Assembly: GCA_022614805.1 (NCBI GenBank)
Contig: JAKEHY010000029.1
Coordinates: 1-12,006 of the forward strand
From: Candidatus Zixiibacteriota bacterium
GTDB taxonomy: Bacteria > Zixibacteria > MSB-5A5 > DSPP01
Direction: 5' to 3'
Length of the DNA: 12,006 nt
A program made the translations under genes and the position numbers. Numbering within the stretch: the stretch's first letter is position 1; each line of letters starts with the position of its first letter. Of this stretch, positions 1 to 7,286 are shown piece by piece. Below the pieces are notes generated by a model. The model ran no database searches, was not told where the DNA came from, and worked only from the letters and a program-made list of their open reading frames with translations.

Positions 1-86
1 CGCACAGCGCGCTGGGGATGAAGTCTCCCACGCAGTTCTATGCCGATTGGTTGTCAAAAATCAAGAGAATGCCTGTCCAAAATTAG
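1..86 (+). CDS. Transposase, C-terminal end only (IS3/IS481-type, DDE integrase fold)
   Basis: Only the last 27 complete codons are in the window (reading frame starts at base 3, TAG stop at 84-86). They read HSALGMKSPTQFY and end in KRMPVQN. The His-Ser-Ala-Leu-Gly ... Pro-Thr-x-Phe-Tyr pattern is the familiar end of the rve/integrase-core domain in IS3- and IS481-family transposases, just after the catalytic Glu helix. The reading frame runs into a terminal inverted repeat (74-99), as is normal for these elements. The catalytic residues lie off the left edge, so activity cannot be judged. The family call rests on a short tail and on the repeat, and I cannot separate IS3 from IS481 here. Confidence 0.8.
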   Translation, partial: HSALGMKSPTQFYADWLSKIKRMPVQN

Positions 87-99
87 GTGGGGCAGTACA
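74..99 (+). repeat. Right terminal inverted repeat of the insertion sequence
   Basis: The 26 bases begin TGTCCAAAATTAGG and end GGGGCAGTACA. Read on the minus strand they start TGTACTGCCCCACC, which matches the TG...CA style of IS3-group ends. The transposase stop codon lies inside the repeat. The element ends at 99, and the flanking target begins with CAT at 100. The matching left end and the target duplication are outside the window. Confidence 0.7.
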
Positions 100-379
100 C
101 ATATTGTGTTCTCACAAGAAGGCTATAAATTTCGGCAATCACTTTCATTCTTACCTGATGCAACCTCGAAAAACGTATTTCTCGTTCAAATGCGTCAGCT
201 CTTAACTGTGAACGGAACTTTTCTGTTTCAAGTTCTAAGTTATGTTTGAATTGTTCAAGATTCCTATTCAAAAAATGGTTAAAGAGAGAGCGAAATATGA
301 AATAATAAATTGACCAAAAGACACCCGATCCTAATGCGGTGTAAAGGACAACTTTTAATATTTCAACAAACATTGACAT
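83..379 (-). pseudogene. Small membrane-anchored coiled-coil protein, cut short by the IS insertion
   Basis: The frame starts at ATG 379 with AGGA seven bases upstream, so the 5' end looks intact. Residues 5-29 are a hydrophobic segment rich in aromatics. Residues 38-93 are charged and helical (EQFKHNLELETEKF, then FSRLHQVRMKVIAEIYSLL), which resembles the stalk-like start of a widespread uncharacterised family of membrane-anchored coiled-coil proteins. Codon 94 spans the IS junction, and the final residues YCPT and the TAA are supplied by the IS inverted repeat. The native protein was therefore longer, and its 3' part should lie beyond the left end of the IS. The 98-residue product is probably a non-functional stub. 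The function of the family is unknown to me. Confidence 0.7.
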
Positions 380-454
380 GGAGTGATCCTAACGGAAGGC
401 AATTAAGTTTCATTTGCCAATAATAGCGCTTGTTGACCTACAGTCAAGATGACA

Positions 455-503
455 GGGCAACCACCCATTCGGCTACGCTCAGGGCAGGCGGAGGGATTGC
501 CCC
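455..503. repeat. Imperfect palindrome bounded by GGGCAA / TTGCCC
   Basis: GGGCAA (455-460) is complementary to TTGCCC (497-502). The interior contains TTCGGCTACGCTCAGG, a motif type common in dispersed REP-like repeats. It lies in a stretch with no gene, left of the larger palindrome cluster. No coding function is seen. Confidence 0.45.
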
Positions 504-584
504 TATGAAGACGACCTAACACCAAAATGACGAAAATGCCAAGCGGCGGTCACATTCTTGTAATAGGGTTTCTTTAATTGGGTG

Positions 585-792
585 GCGAGCAAAGCAGCTC
601 GCGGTGCCTCCTTCGGGGGGTACCCCTCGACTTCGCTCGGGGTCTGCGACCCTTCAACTACGTTGAGGGTCTACGAGGGCTTAACTGTCAAAAAGGGGCT
701 TTCAGAAGTAAAAAGGGTCCTCCACCTCCCTCCCTCGACTACCTCTCGCTTTGCGAGAGGTGGCCGCTCGGGACCTTGAGCTTGTCGAAGGT
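585..792. repeat. Cluster of five REP-like palindromes in a gene-free stretch
   Basis: Consecutive inverted repeats are visible. GCGAGC/GCTCGC spans 585-602. ACCCC/GGGGT around CTTCGC spans 622-643. GACCC-TCAAC/GTTGA-GGGTC spans 648-671. A perfect 9-bp stem ACCTCTCGC/GCGAGAGGT with loop TTT spans 741-761. ACCTTGAGC...GAAGGT spans 773-792, and its core TGAGCTTGTCGAAGG has the look of a dispersed environmental repeat. Together with the element at 455-503 and the terminator at 793-828, most of 440-828 is palindromic DNA. Overlapping short reading frames here have no Shine-Dalgarno sequence and consist of repeat translation, so I see no gene in 380-904. Confidence 0.65.
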
Positions 793-828
793 AAAGCCGG
801 TCCCGCTTCGGCGGGGCCGGCTTTTTTG
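793..828 (+). terminator. Rho-independent terminator
   Basis: AAAGCCGG-T-CCCGC, a TTCG tetraloop, then GCGGG-G-CCGGCTTT with a run of T's: a long GC-rich stem (one T·G pair) followed by six T's. It sits immediately before the Pho-box-like array. No plus-strand gene ends just upstream, so its likely job is to stop read-through from the IS side into the phosphate operon, or to end an unannotated transcript from the palindrome cluster. Confidence 0.8.
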
Positions 829-882
829 TTAACGCCGATTTAACATTAGAGTAATTTGGCGGTAATACTTCCGGCGTATCTA
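829..882 (+). promoter_or_regulatory. Pho-box-like array (four 11-bp direct repeats) and promoter of the porin-pst operon
   Basis: Four units start exactly 11 bases apart: TTAACGCCGAT (829), TTAACATTAGA (840), GTAATTTGGCG (851) and GTAATACTTCC (862). TAA is invariant at positions 2-4 of each. An 11-bp repeat period is the hallmark of PhoB/PhoP-type binding sites, and TTAACA resembles known half-sites. A possible -10, TATCTA (877-882), lies ten bases beyond the last half-site, the usual placement at PhoB-activated promoters. An alternative is TTAACA (840-845) as -35 with TAATAC (863-868) at 17-bp spacing. Phosphate-starvation control is inferred from this pattern and from the downstream genes. 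Confidence 0.6.
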
Positions 883-904
883 CAACACCGGAGAGGAGCA
901 AACT

Positions 905-2122
905 ATGAGAGGAGCAATTAAAGCTGTGTTAGCAGCGGTAATTTTGGCTCCGGTCGGGCTTTGGGGGCAGGATGGCGCCACGGACAGCCTGAAGGAGCGA
1001 ATGAATGAAACCGCCGACAAAGTCGCCGGGCTGGAAGAGCGCTTGGGGATTGCGGAGACCGACATCGCCGGTTTGAAGAAACTGAAAATCTCCGGCTACG
1101 TGCAGGCGCGCTACGAGTATCACGACGATGCCAGAAGCGGCCCCGTTCTGGGAACGGCTTCCACGTCGAGTGCCAACCAAGGGAAACTGTTGAACCGCTT
1201 TTTCGTCCGGCGGGGACGGGTCAAAACCACCTATCAGGCCACTCCGAACGCTCTGGGGGTGGTTTATTTTGACGGTTCCGCTTCCGGGGTTTCGCTCAAA
1301 GAGGCCTACGTAGCCGTAACGGAACCCCGTTCCAAAGTTACTGCGACTCTGGGGCAGTTCAACTGGCTTTTCGGGTACGAAATCTCCTTTTCGTCCTCCA
1401 AGCGGGAATTTCCGGAGCGGGCGCGTTGGTCCCGCACCCTTTTTCCGGGAGAGCGGGACAGGGGGATAAAGGTGGAGCGGCCCTTTCTTTTGATGGAGAA
1501 ATACAACCTTTTGCTTCAAGCCGGGGTGTATAACGGCAATGGAATAGAAGATGCAAGCTTCGGCGTGCGGGACCCGAACAAATGGAAGGACATTATCGCC
1601 CGAGCCGCTTTCGGCTTCAGCCATCTGGACTTCGGTTTGTCCGGTTACTGGGGGAAGCAGTTCAATCCGAAAGATTCAGCCAGCCCACTTTCCCCCTCCA
1701 CCACCGATAAAATCCGCTACGGGGCGGATGCCCAGTTCTTCTACGAGCTTCCGGCCCTCGGCGGCGGCGTTTTGAAAGCGGAAGGGGTTTTGGCCGAGGA
1801 GCCGAAAAACCAGTCCAAGCCGTTTGCCTCACGGGATACGACCCGCGACGTGGCCGGTCTCAACGTTGTCTGGGCGCAGAACCTGAAGGAGAAATTCCAG
1901 TGGGTTTCGCGGGTGGACTTCTACGACCCGGATAAAGACATCGACAAAGACCATTTCATCACCTACGGCTTCGGATTGATTTACTTCTGGGACGGCGCCA
2001 GCAAAATCAAACTGGTGTATGAAATCCCCAAATCTTTCAAAAACAGCCGTTCGGGCTTAACGAGCGCAAAAGAGGATGAGAAAGACAACATTCTGACTTT
2101 GGAGTGGGTGTACACGTTCTGA
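905..2122 (+). CDS. Phosphate-selective porin, OprP/OprO-like
   Basis: A 405-residue outer-membrane protein that probably lets phosphate or polyphosphate cross the outer membrane. Residues 1-21 are a signal peptide (Lys6, a hydrophobic core, likely cleavage after LWG). Residues 25-58 form a short heptad-like coiled coil (DSLKERMNETADKVAGLEERL), as in OprP/OprO-family porins that carry an N-terminal trimerising segment. From LKISGYVQARYEY onward the protein alternates aromatic and polar residues typical of beta strands and ends in LEWVYTF, with the C-terminal Phe used as the BAM signal. GGAGAGGAG lies eight bases before the ATG. It heads the pst operon directly behind the Pho-box-like array, and pstS follows after 23 bases. 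That context favours phosphate, though sequence alone cannot exclude another anion. Confidence 0.8.
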   Translation: MRGAIKAVLAAVILAPVGLWGQDGATDSLKERMNETADKVAGLEERLGIAETDIAGLKKLKISGYVQARYEYHDDARSGPVLGTASTSSANQGKLLNRFFVRRGRVKTTYQATPNALGVVYFDGSASGVSLKEAYVAVTEPRSKVTATLGQFNWLFGYEISFSSSKREFPERARWSRTLFPGERDRGIKVERPFLLMEKYNLLLQAGVYNGNGIEDASFGVRDPNKWKDIIARAAFGFSHLDFGLSGYWGKQFNPKDSASPLSPSTTDKIRYGADAQFFYELPALGGGVLKAEGVLAEEPKNQSKPFASRDTTRDVAGLNVVWAQNLKEKFQWVSRVDFYDPDKDIDKDHFITYGFGLIYFWDGASKIKLVYEIPKSFKNSRSGLTSAKEDEKDNILTLEWVYTF

Positions 2123-2145
2123 AACCAAACCAAAAAGGAGGAGAA

Positions 2146-3015
2146 ATGAAAAGGATACTCGCACCCCTGACCGTCGCTTTGGCGGTTGGTTTCGGCTTCA
2201 TCGCCCTGGGGCTGGCCGGCAAGGCGATTACGATGAAGGGGTCGGACACGATGGTGATTCTGGGGCAGCGCTGGGCGGAAATTTATATGCAGAAAACCCC
2301 CGGCGCCGTGGTTCAGGTCACCGGCGGCGGCAGCGGCACCGGCATTGCCGCTTTAATCAACGGCACCACCGACATCTGCCAGGCCTCCCGGCCGATGAAG
2401 GGGTCGGAGAAAACCAAGCTGAAGGAGCGCTATTTCACCCAGGGAATCGAACTGCCGGTGGCCAAAGACGGGCTGGCGGTTTATCTGCACGAGACCAACC
2501 CGGTGGAGGCGCTTTCGCTGGAGCAGTTGAAAGCCATTTACACCGCCAAAATCACCAACTGGAAAGAGGTAGGGGGGGCGGACGCCAGAATCATCCTGTA
2601 CGGCCGGGAAAACAACTCCGGCACCTACGTTTTCTTCAAGGACAACGTGTTGACGGGGGCCGACTTCGCCCCCACCACGGCCACTTTGCCCGGCACGGCG
2701 GCGGTGGTGAACGCCGTGGCCAAAGACAAAAACGGCATCGGTTACGGCGGTGCGGCCTACGCCAAGGGAATCAAGTTCTGCAAAGTGTCCGAAAAGACCG
2801 GCGGCGAGGCGTTCGGCCCGGATTTGGAAACCGTGCAGAGCGGCCAATATCCCCTGGCCCGCGACCTGTACTGGTATTTCCGCACCAAGCCGGCCGGCGA
2901 CATCAAAAAGTTAGTGGACTGGGTGCTTTCGCCGGAAGGGCAGGCGGTGGTTTCCGAAGTGGGATATTTCCCCGTAAAAGGGAAGGCGCAAAGCTCGGCT
3001 GAAACCGGCAAGTAA
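2146..3015 (+). CDS. pstS: Periplasmic phosphate-binding protein PstS
   Basis: A 289-residue substrate-binding protein of the high-affinity Pst transporter, binding inorganic phosphate in the periplasm and delivering it to PstCA. I chose ATG 2146 because AAGGAGGAG lies just before it and the signal peptide (residues 1 to about 25, with no lipobox Cys) then starts correctly; an in-frame ATG at 2104 would overlap the porin and add 14 odd residues. Phosphate-binding motifs are visible: KGSDTM (31-36), GGGSGTGI (60-67), ASRPM (80-84) and GRENNSGTY (153-161), the last giving the Arg and Ser/Gly/Thr contacts. The size fits the shorter PstS type. The absence of a Cys indicates a soluble rather than lipid-anchored protein. 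Confidence 0.93.
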   Translation: MKRILAPLTVALAVGFGFIALGLAGKAITMKGSDTMVILGQRWAEIYMQKTPGAVVQVTGGGSGTGIAALINGTTDICQASRPMKGSEKTKLKERYFTQGIELPVAKDGLAVYLHETNPVEALSLEQLKAIYTAKITNWKEVGGADARIILYGRENNSGTYVFFKDNVLTGADFAPTTATLPGTAAVVNAVAKDKNGIGYGGAAYAKGIKFCKVSEKTGGEAFGPDLETVQSGQYPLARDLYWYFRTKPAGDIKKLVDWVLSPEGQAVVSEVGYFPVKGKAQSSAETGK

Positions 3016-3038
3016 TTGGCGGTAGCGAAAAACGGGGG

Positions 3039-3060
3039 CCCGGTTATATTCCGGGGAAAG
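3039..3060 (+). promoter_or_regulatory. Hairpin overlapping the pstC ribosome-binding site
   Basis: CCCGG (3039-3043) pairs with CCGGG (3051-3055) around the loop TTATATT. The purine run GGGGAAAG (3053-3060) ahead of ATG 3061 is the likely Shine-Dalgarno region, and its first G's are in the stem. Folding would lower pstC translation relative to pstS, which suits the greater need for binding protein. This is inferred from base pairing only. Confidence 0.4.
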
Positions 3061-3966
3061 ATGGACCGGCGTAAACTCATCGAGCGAGGTGTTGAGCTTC
3101 TGGTCTATCTTTCCTCGTGGATTTCCATTCTCGGAATAGTCTTTCTTTTCATCTTCATCGGACGGGAGGCGTTCCCACTTTTAACCGACCCGCGGATGCA
3201 GGAGGAGGTCCGGCTTTCCCAGCTTTGGACTTCCATCTGGCAGCCGGTGTCGGACCTCCCGAAGTTCGGCTTGATTCCGCTTTTCATCGGCACGTTAAAG
3301 GCCTCCTTTGTGGCGATGCTTTTCGCCACCCCCCTGGCGATTCTGGCCGCCGTTTTCACCTCCGAGTTCGCTCCGCCCCGCCTCGGGCGGGCCTTGAAAC
3401 CGGTGGTGGAACTTTTGGCCGGCATCCCTTCGGTGGTTCTGGGATTTTTCGCCCTGGTGGTTTTGGCGACCTGGGTGCAGCAGCTTTTCGGCTTCACGAT
3501 GCGGTTGAACGCCACCGTCGCCGGTGCGGCCCTCGGTCTTGCGGTTTTGCCCATCATCTATACCGTAACGGAAGATGCTTTGGCGACCGTGCCGAAGGCG
3601 TTCCGGGAAGCCTCCCTCTCGCTGGGAGCCACTCCCTGGCAAACCGCTTTCAAAGTCGTTCTGCCGGCCGCCCTGCCGGGGATTTTCGCCGCTTTGGTTC
3701 TGGGGTTCGGCCGCGCGGTCGGCGAGACGATGATTGTTTTGATGGCCTCCGGCAACGCCTCCATCGTCAGCGCCAGCTTGGGGGATTCCATCCGCACCCT
3801 TTCCGCGACCATTGCGGCGGAGTTAGCCGAGGTGGTCTTCGGCGACGGGCATTACCGGCTGCTTTTCGGTCTGGGAGTGATTCTGTTCGGTTTCACCTTT
3901 GTTTTGAATCTGGTCGGCAGCTGGTACATCCAGCGGGTCAAAAGGCGGCTTTTGGGGGCGGTGTGA
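3061..3966 (+). CDS. pstC: Phosphate ABC transporter permease PstC
   Basis: A 301-residue inner-membrane subunit that forms the phosphate channel with PstA. About six hydrophobic segments are visible, the first at residues 13-33. The cytoplasmic EAA loop that docks on the ATPase reads REASLSLGATPWQ...VVLPAALPGI, with the conserved Gly and the Leu-Pro. GRAVGETMIVLMASGN is a PstC-typical sequence in the C-terminal third. I start at ATG 3061 behind GGGGAAAG; a TTG at 3016 in the same frame, straight after the pstS stop, would add 15 non-membrane residues and has no ribosome-binding site. The gene follows pstS by 45 bases and overlaps pstA by four. Confidence 0.93.
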   Translation: MDRRKLIERGVELLVYLSSWISILGIVFLFIFIGREAFPLLTDPRMQEEVRLSQLWTSIWQPVSDLPKFGLIPLFIGTLKASFVAMLFATPLAILAAVFTSEFAPPRLGRALKPVVELLAGIPSVVLGFFALVVLATWVQQLFGFTMRLNATVAGAALGLAVLPIIYTVTEDALATVPKAFREASLSLGATPWQTAFKVVLPAALPGIFAALVLGFGRAVGETMIVLMASGNASIVSASLGDSIRTLSATIAAELAEVVFGDGHYRLLFGLGVILFGFTFVLNLVGSWYIQRVKRRLLGAV

Positions 3967-4853
3967 AGGACAAACTCTTCATCGGCCTTTCGGCTTTGGC
4001 GATGCTGGTTATTTTGGCCATGCTGGCTCTCATTCTGGGAAACATCTTCTGGTTCGGCAAGGATAGGCTTTCCTGGGAATTCATTTCCGCCAGTCCCCGG
4101 GTCGGGATGACCGAGGGGGGGATTTTCCCGGCCATCTTCGGCACCGTCGCGCTCGTTTTTTTGATGACCATCGCGGTGATGCCGGCTGGGGTAATGACTG
4201 CCATCTATCTGGAAGAGTACGCCCGCGCCGATTCCAAAATGGTCCATATCGTCCAGCAGGCGGTCGCCAACCTGGCGGGAGTGCCTTCCATCGTTTTCGG
4301 CCTTTTCGGGCTGGGGTTTTTCGTCAACTTCGTCGGCCGGGGGGTGGACGGTTTGTTTTTTGGCGGCGAGCTGAATTACGGCCAGCCGGCCATCCTTTGG
4401 GCGTCCGCCACTTTGGCCCTTTTGACTTTGCCGGTGGTCATCGTCACCACCTCGGAGGCCCTGCGGGCGGTCCCGCGCGAAATCAAGGAAGGGGGGCTGG
4501 CGCTGGGAGCCACCCGATTGCAAAACCTGTGGAGAATTATCATCCCCTCCGCCCTCCCCGGCATTTTGACCGGCGGGATTCTGGCGGTCTCGCGCGGGGC
4601 CGGCGAGGTGGCGCCGATTATGTTCACCGGCGCGGCCTACTTCCTCCCCTACCTGCCGACTTCTCCCAACGACCAGTTTATGGAGTTGGGATACCACGTC
4701 TACGTAATGGCCACCCAGTCGCCGGACGTGGAGGCGACCAAGCCGATTTTGTATTCCACCGTTCTGGTTTTGCTGGCTTTGACTTTCCTTTTGAACCTTT
4801 TGGCCATATACTTGCGGGCGCGGCTGCGAAAGCGGTTCGCGGAAGGACGATAA
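3963..4853 (+). CDS. pstA: Phosphate ABC transporter permease PstA
   Basis: A 296-residue partner of PstC in the membrane channel. The start is GTG 3963, inside GTGA where the pstC stop lies, so translation is probably coupled to pstC. Six hydrophobic segments can be traced, with [18 protein letters not shown] as the first. The EAA loop reads [20 protein letters not shown] followed by [22 protein letters not shown] and the segment with [18 protein letters not shown] are characteristic of PstA rather than PstC. The stop TAA shares its last base with the pstB ATG. An upstream in-frame extension would run back through pstC and is not real. Confidence 0.93.
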   Translation: MKDKLFIGLSALAMLVILAMLALILGNIFWFGKDRLSWEFISASPRVGMTEGGIFPAIFGTVALVFLMTIAVMPAGVMTAIYLEEYARADSKMVHIVQQAVANLAGVPSIVFGLFGLGFFVNFVGRGVDGLFFGGELNYGQPAILWASATLALLTLPVVIVTTSEALRAVPREIKEGGLALGATRLQNLWRIIIPSALPGILTGGILAVSRGAGEVAPIMFTGAAYFLPYLPTSPNDQFMELGYHVYVMATQSPDVEATKPILYSTVLVLLALTFLLNLLAIYLRARLRKRFAEGR

Positions 4854-5698
4854 TGGAAGTAATGGGCGAGGAAGTGGAAACGTTGGATAAACTGCCCCAA
4901 ATCCGGCTGGATACCCCGGCCCGGCCCGAGAGCCTGCCGGCGGAGAAGGAAAAAATCAGAATCGAGGACTTTTCCTTCTGGTACGGCAAGACCAAGGCCC
5001 TGGACGGCATCACCAGCCGGGTTTACCAGAACCGCATCACCGCCTACATCGGCCCTTCCGGCTGCGGCAAGTCCACCTTTTTGCGCTGCTTGAACCGGAT
5101 GAACGATTTGATTCCCCACACCCGCTGGGAGGGAAGGATTTTTTTGGATGAAGAGGAGATTTCCCGCCCCAGCCTCGATTTGACCGCCCTGCGCCGGCAG
5201 GTGGGGATGGTTTTCCAGAAATCGAACCCCTTTCCCAAGACGATTTTCGAAAACGTCGCCTTTGGGCTGCGCATTGCCGGGGAAGGCAACCTGCCAAAAC
5301 TCTCCGCCGCCGTGGAGGAGAGCTTGAAGCAGGCGGCTTTGTGGGAGGAGGTCAAAGACAAACTGGAACGTTCGGCCCTGGCCCTTTCCGGCGGGCAGCA
5401 GCAGCGCTTGTGCATCGCCCGGGCTTTGGCCGTCCGCCCGGAAGTGATTTTGCTGGACGAGCCCTGTTCCCAGCTGGACCCGATTTCCACCGCCAAAATC
5501 GAGGAGCTTTTGCTGGATTTGAAAAGCCGCTACACCATCGTTCTGGTCACCCACAATATGCAGCAGGCGGCGCGGGTCTCCGATTTCTCCGGGTTTTTTC
5601 TTTTGGGGCAGCTGGTGGAGTTCGACGACACCCGCAAGTTGTTCACCACCCCTTCCGATAAACGGACGGAGGATTACATAACGGGACGGTTCGGCTGA
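4853..5698 (+). CDS. pstB: Phosphate ABC transporter ATP-binding protein PstB
   Basis: A 281-residue cytoplasmic ATPase that drives phosphate import through PstCA. In order: Walker A GPSGCGKS (67-74), Q-loop Gln122 in [15 protein letters not shown] signature LSGGQQQR (178-185), Walker B VILLDE (198-203) followed by [10 protein letters not shown], and the switch His234 in LVTHN. PCSxLDPIST and the C-terminus [10 protein letters not shown] are specific to PstB among ABC ATPases. The ATG shares one base with the pstA stop (TAATG). About 34 charged residues precede the first core strand ([13 protein letters not shown]), longer than the short leader of E. coli PstB. ATG 4862 is an alternative start that would remove only three residues. 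Confidence 0.95.
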   Translation: MEVMGEEVETLDKLPQIRLDTPARPESLPAEKEKIRIEDFSFWYGKTKALDGITSRVYQNRITAYIGPSGCGKSTFLRCLNRMNDLIPHTRWEGRIFLDEEEISRPSLDLTALRRQVGMVFQKSNPFPKTIFENVAFGLRIAGEGNLPKLSAAVEESLKQAALWEEVKDKLERSALALSGGQQQRLCIARALAVRPEVILLDEPCSQLDPISTAKIEELLLDLKSRYTIVLVTHNMQQAARVSDFSGFFLLGQLVEFDDTRKLFTTPSDKRTEDYITGRFG

Positions 5699-6390
5699 TG
5701 GAACGGCATTTCGACGAAGAACTGGAAGTCATCCGCAGAAAACTGGTGGAGATGGGGGGGCTGGCGGAGCAGCTAATCGGCCGCTCCATCCAGATTCTGG
5801 TCTCGCGCGACAACACCCTCTCCGAGGAGGTCTGGCCGGCCGAGCAGATTGTGAATCAGAAGCAGATTGAAATCGACGAGGGGTGTCTGGAGCTTTTGGC
5901 CCGGCACCAGCCGATGGCGACCGACCTGCGCTTTTTGGTTTCCACCCTGCGCATCACCGGCGAGCTGGAGCGGATTGCCGACCAGGCCGTCAACATCACC
6001 GAGGCCGCTTTGGTTTTGATCGTCCGCCCGGAGGTCAAACCCTTGATAGACATCCCCCGGATGGCCACCTTGGCCAGCGGGATGGTGAAAGACAGCCTGG
6101 ACGCCTTTGTGCGCAAAGACACCCGGCTGGCCCGGGCTGTTTTGACGCGCGACGACCAGGTGGACGGCTACAAAAACCAGATTTTCAGGGAGCTTTTGAC
6201 CTATATGCTCTCCGACCCCAAGACCATCGAGCGGGCCATCGAGCTTATTTTGATTTCCCGCCATTTGGAGCGCATCGCCGACCACGCCACCAACGTCGCC
6301 GAAGACGCCATCTACTACGTGGAAGGCCGCGACGTCCGCCACCACGCCGGGGAGGCGGCCGCTCCTTCCGGGGAGTCGAGACCTTTTTGA
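5698..6390 (+). CDS. phoU: Phosphate transport regulator PhoU
   Basis: A 230-residue all-helical cytoplasmic protein that links Pst transport activity to the phosphate sensor kinase and restrains uptake when phosphate is plentiful. Two three-helix halves are visible. Each carries the metal-binding PhoU signature: GELERIADQAVNIT in the first half and HLERIADHATNVAED in the second. The start ATG shares a base with the pstB stop (TGATG), so translation is coupled. The extreme C-terminus after VEGRDVRHH (GEAAAPSGES) is a variable tail. It is the last gene of the phosphate operon. No T-rich terminator follows, only a small stem CCGCC/GGCGG at 6392-6405. The sensor/regulator pair PhoR-PhoB is not in the window. 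Confidence 0.93.
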   Translation: MERHFDEELEVIRRKLVEMGGLAEQLIGRSIQILVSRDNTLSEEVWPAEQIVNQKQIEIDEGCLELLARHQPMATDLRFLVSTLRITGELERIADQAVNITEAALVLIVRPEVKPLIDIPRMATLASGMVKDSLDAFVRKDTRLARAVLTRDDQVDGYKNQIFRELLTYMLSDPKTIERAIELILISRHLERIADHATNVAEDAIYYVEGRDVRHHAGEAAAPSGESRPF

Positions 6391-6464
6391 CCCGCCCAAC
6401 GGCGGCCCGCCAACTTCCGCACCTCCAGCATCGTCAAAAAGCTGTCGGAAAACTATGCAACGAG

Positions 6465-6493
6465 TTGACAAGTTCTGGAGGATGTGCTATACA
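6465..6493 (+). promoter_or_regulatory. Sigma70-like promoter of the accessory islet
   Basis: TTGACA (6465-6470), exactly 17 bases, then TATACA (6488-6493). The -35 is perfect and the -10 matches four of six positions. It lies 75 bases past phoU and 26 bases before the next gene, where base composition turns AT-richer. It would let the islet be expressed independently of phosphate control. Confidence 0.6.
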
Positions 6494-6518
6494 AATCGCA
6501 CTAAGCAAAGGATAGACT

Positions 6519-7283
6519 ATGGGTGCAGGAGCGATTATTGGTATCATAATTTGGTCAGCCGGTGCTTGGTTGACCTTCGGATTCATCTATGCTATCCGGA
6601 GGGACGAACGCCGCGGAACGGGCTCAACAAAAGCCAGTGTTAACATGACCATGATATGGTGTGTCTCTTTGATTCTCATTCCGGTGTTTGGAATCTCTCC
6701 TTATCACCTCCTCTGGGCCTTTCCCTTGGGTTATGTCTTGGGGCTTCTCTCTCTTATCTTCCCATTTTCCATCCTTTCAATACTTGGTAGGGTGTTTTGG
6801 AGACTGTGTTGCATTGGTATTGACTGGGAGGAAGCGGCAAAGAATAGGCAAAAATATGGTCGTTTCACAGAGCTTTTGGCTGGTGGGGCAACCCCTGAAG
6901 AAGCGGCTCAAGAGGTCCAACAAGAGAACATAGCACCTAAACCTAAGGCCATTATTACAGCGCAACGCCTCACCTACAAGCCGGGCGCATACTCGCAAGT
7001 GCTCTTGCCGGACGGGGAACGGGTTTTCGTATCGGTACGGCCCATGGCTATCACGGTGCGTCGTCAGATTCTGGCCGGATTCTTCCCGAGTAGTCTCCTC
7101 TGGAGTTTTGATGTGCCCTTCCTGATTCGCAAAGTTAGTGCCGCAGGGGAACCCGGGGCTTCGATGATGGAGATAGTTCTTCATGCGTTAGAGTCCTGTC
7201 AATCCCTCAGCGATGTAGCTGCTCACCTCGATGCAGTCGCGAAACCTAAACTTCTTTTAATTATTAATGGTTCGAGCGTCTAA
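6519..7283 (+). CDS. Membrane protein of unknown function
   Basis: A 254-residue protein I do not recognise. Three hydrophobic segments lie at about residues 5-26 (AIIGIIIWSAGAWLTFGFIY), 43-59 and 62-88, separated by a basic loop RRDERR (27-32). The remaining 160 residues are soluble and probably cytoplasmic by the positive-inside rule. They begin with a helical stretch (EEAAKNRQKYGRFTELLAGG, then TPEEAAQEVQQEN) and continue in a mixed alpha/beta part (YSQVLLPDGERVFVSV). There is no signal-peptide cleavage site and no catalytic motif I can name. AAAGGA lies seven bases ahead of the ATG. It is the first gene after the islet promoter and is less GC-rich than pst, suggesting acquisition. A sensor or anchoring role would be guesswork. 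Confidence 0.7.
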   Translation: MGAGAIIGIIIWSAGAWLTFGFIYAIRRDERRGTGSTKASVNMTMIWCVSLILIPVFGISPYHLLWAFPLGYVLGLLSLIFPFSILSILGRVFWRLCCIGIDWEEAAKNRQKYGRFTELLAGGATPEEAAQEVQQENIAPKPKAIITAQRLTYKPGAYSQVLLPDGERVFVSVRPMAITVRRQILAGFFPSSLLWSFDVPFLIRKVSAAGEPGASMMEIVLHALESCQSLSDVAAHLDAVAKPKLLLIINGSSV

Positions 7284-7286
7284 CCG

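Noticed and set aside
578-901. Short overlapping reading frames on both strands of the palindrome cluster
   Set aside because: They translate repeat DNA, have no ribosome-binding sites and overlap one another and the terminator.
2104-2145. Upstream ATG for pstS at 2104
   Set aside because: It lies inside the porin gene, lacks a ribosome-binding site and would mask the signal peptide; ATG 2146 has AAGGAGGAG before it.
3016-3060. TTG start for pstC directly after the pstS stop
   Set aside because: No Shine-Dalgarno at proper spacing, and the 15 added residues do not look like a PstC N-terminus.
3117-3962. Long in-frame extension of pstA, and other long frames antisense to pstC-phoU (3852-4697, 4700-5554, 5773-6471)
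   Set aside because: High-GC shadow frames of well-identified genes, with low-complexity Gly/Arg/Pro-rich translations and no motifs.
6388-6467. Open frame of about 26 codons continuing past the phoU stop, with a T-run that could allow recoding
   Set aside because: PhoU already has both signature motifs and a complete fold; the extra segment matches nothing I recognise, so it is probably ordinary intergenic DNA.
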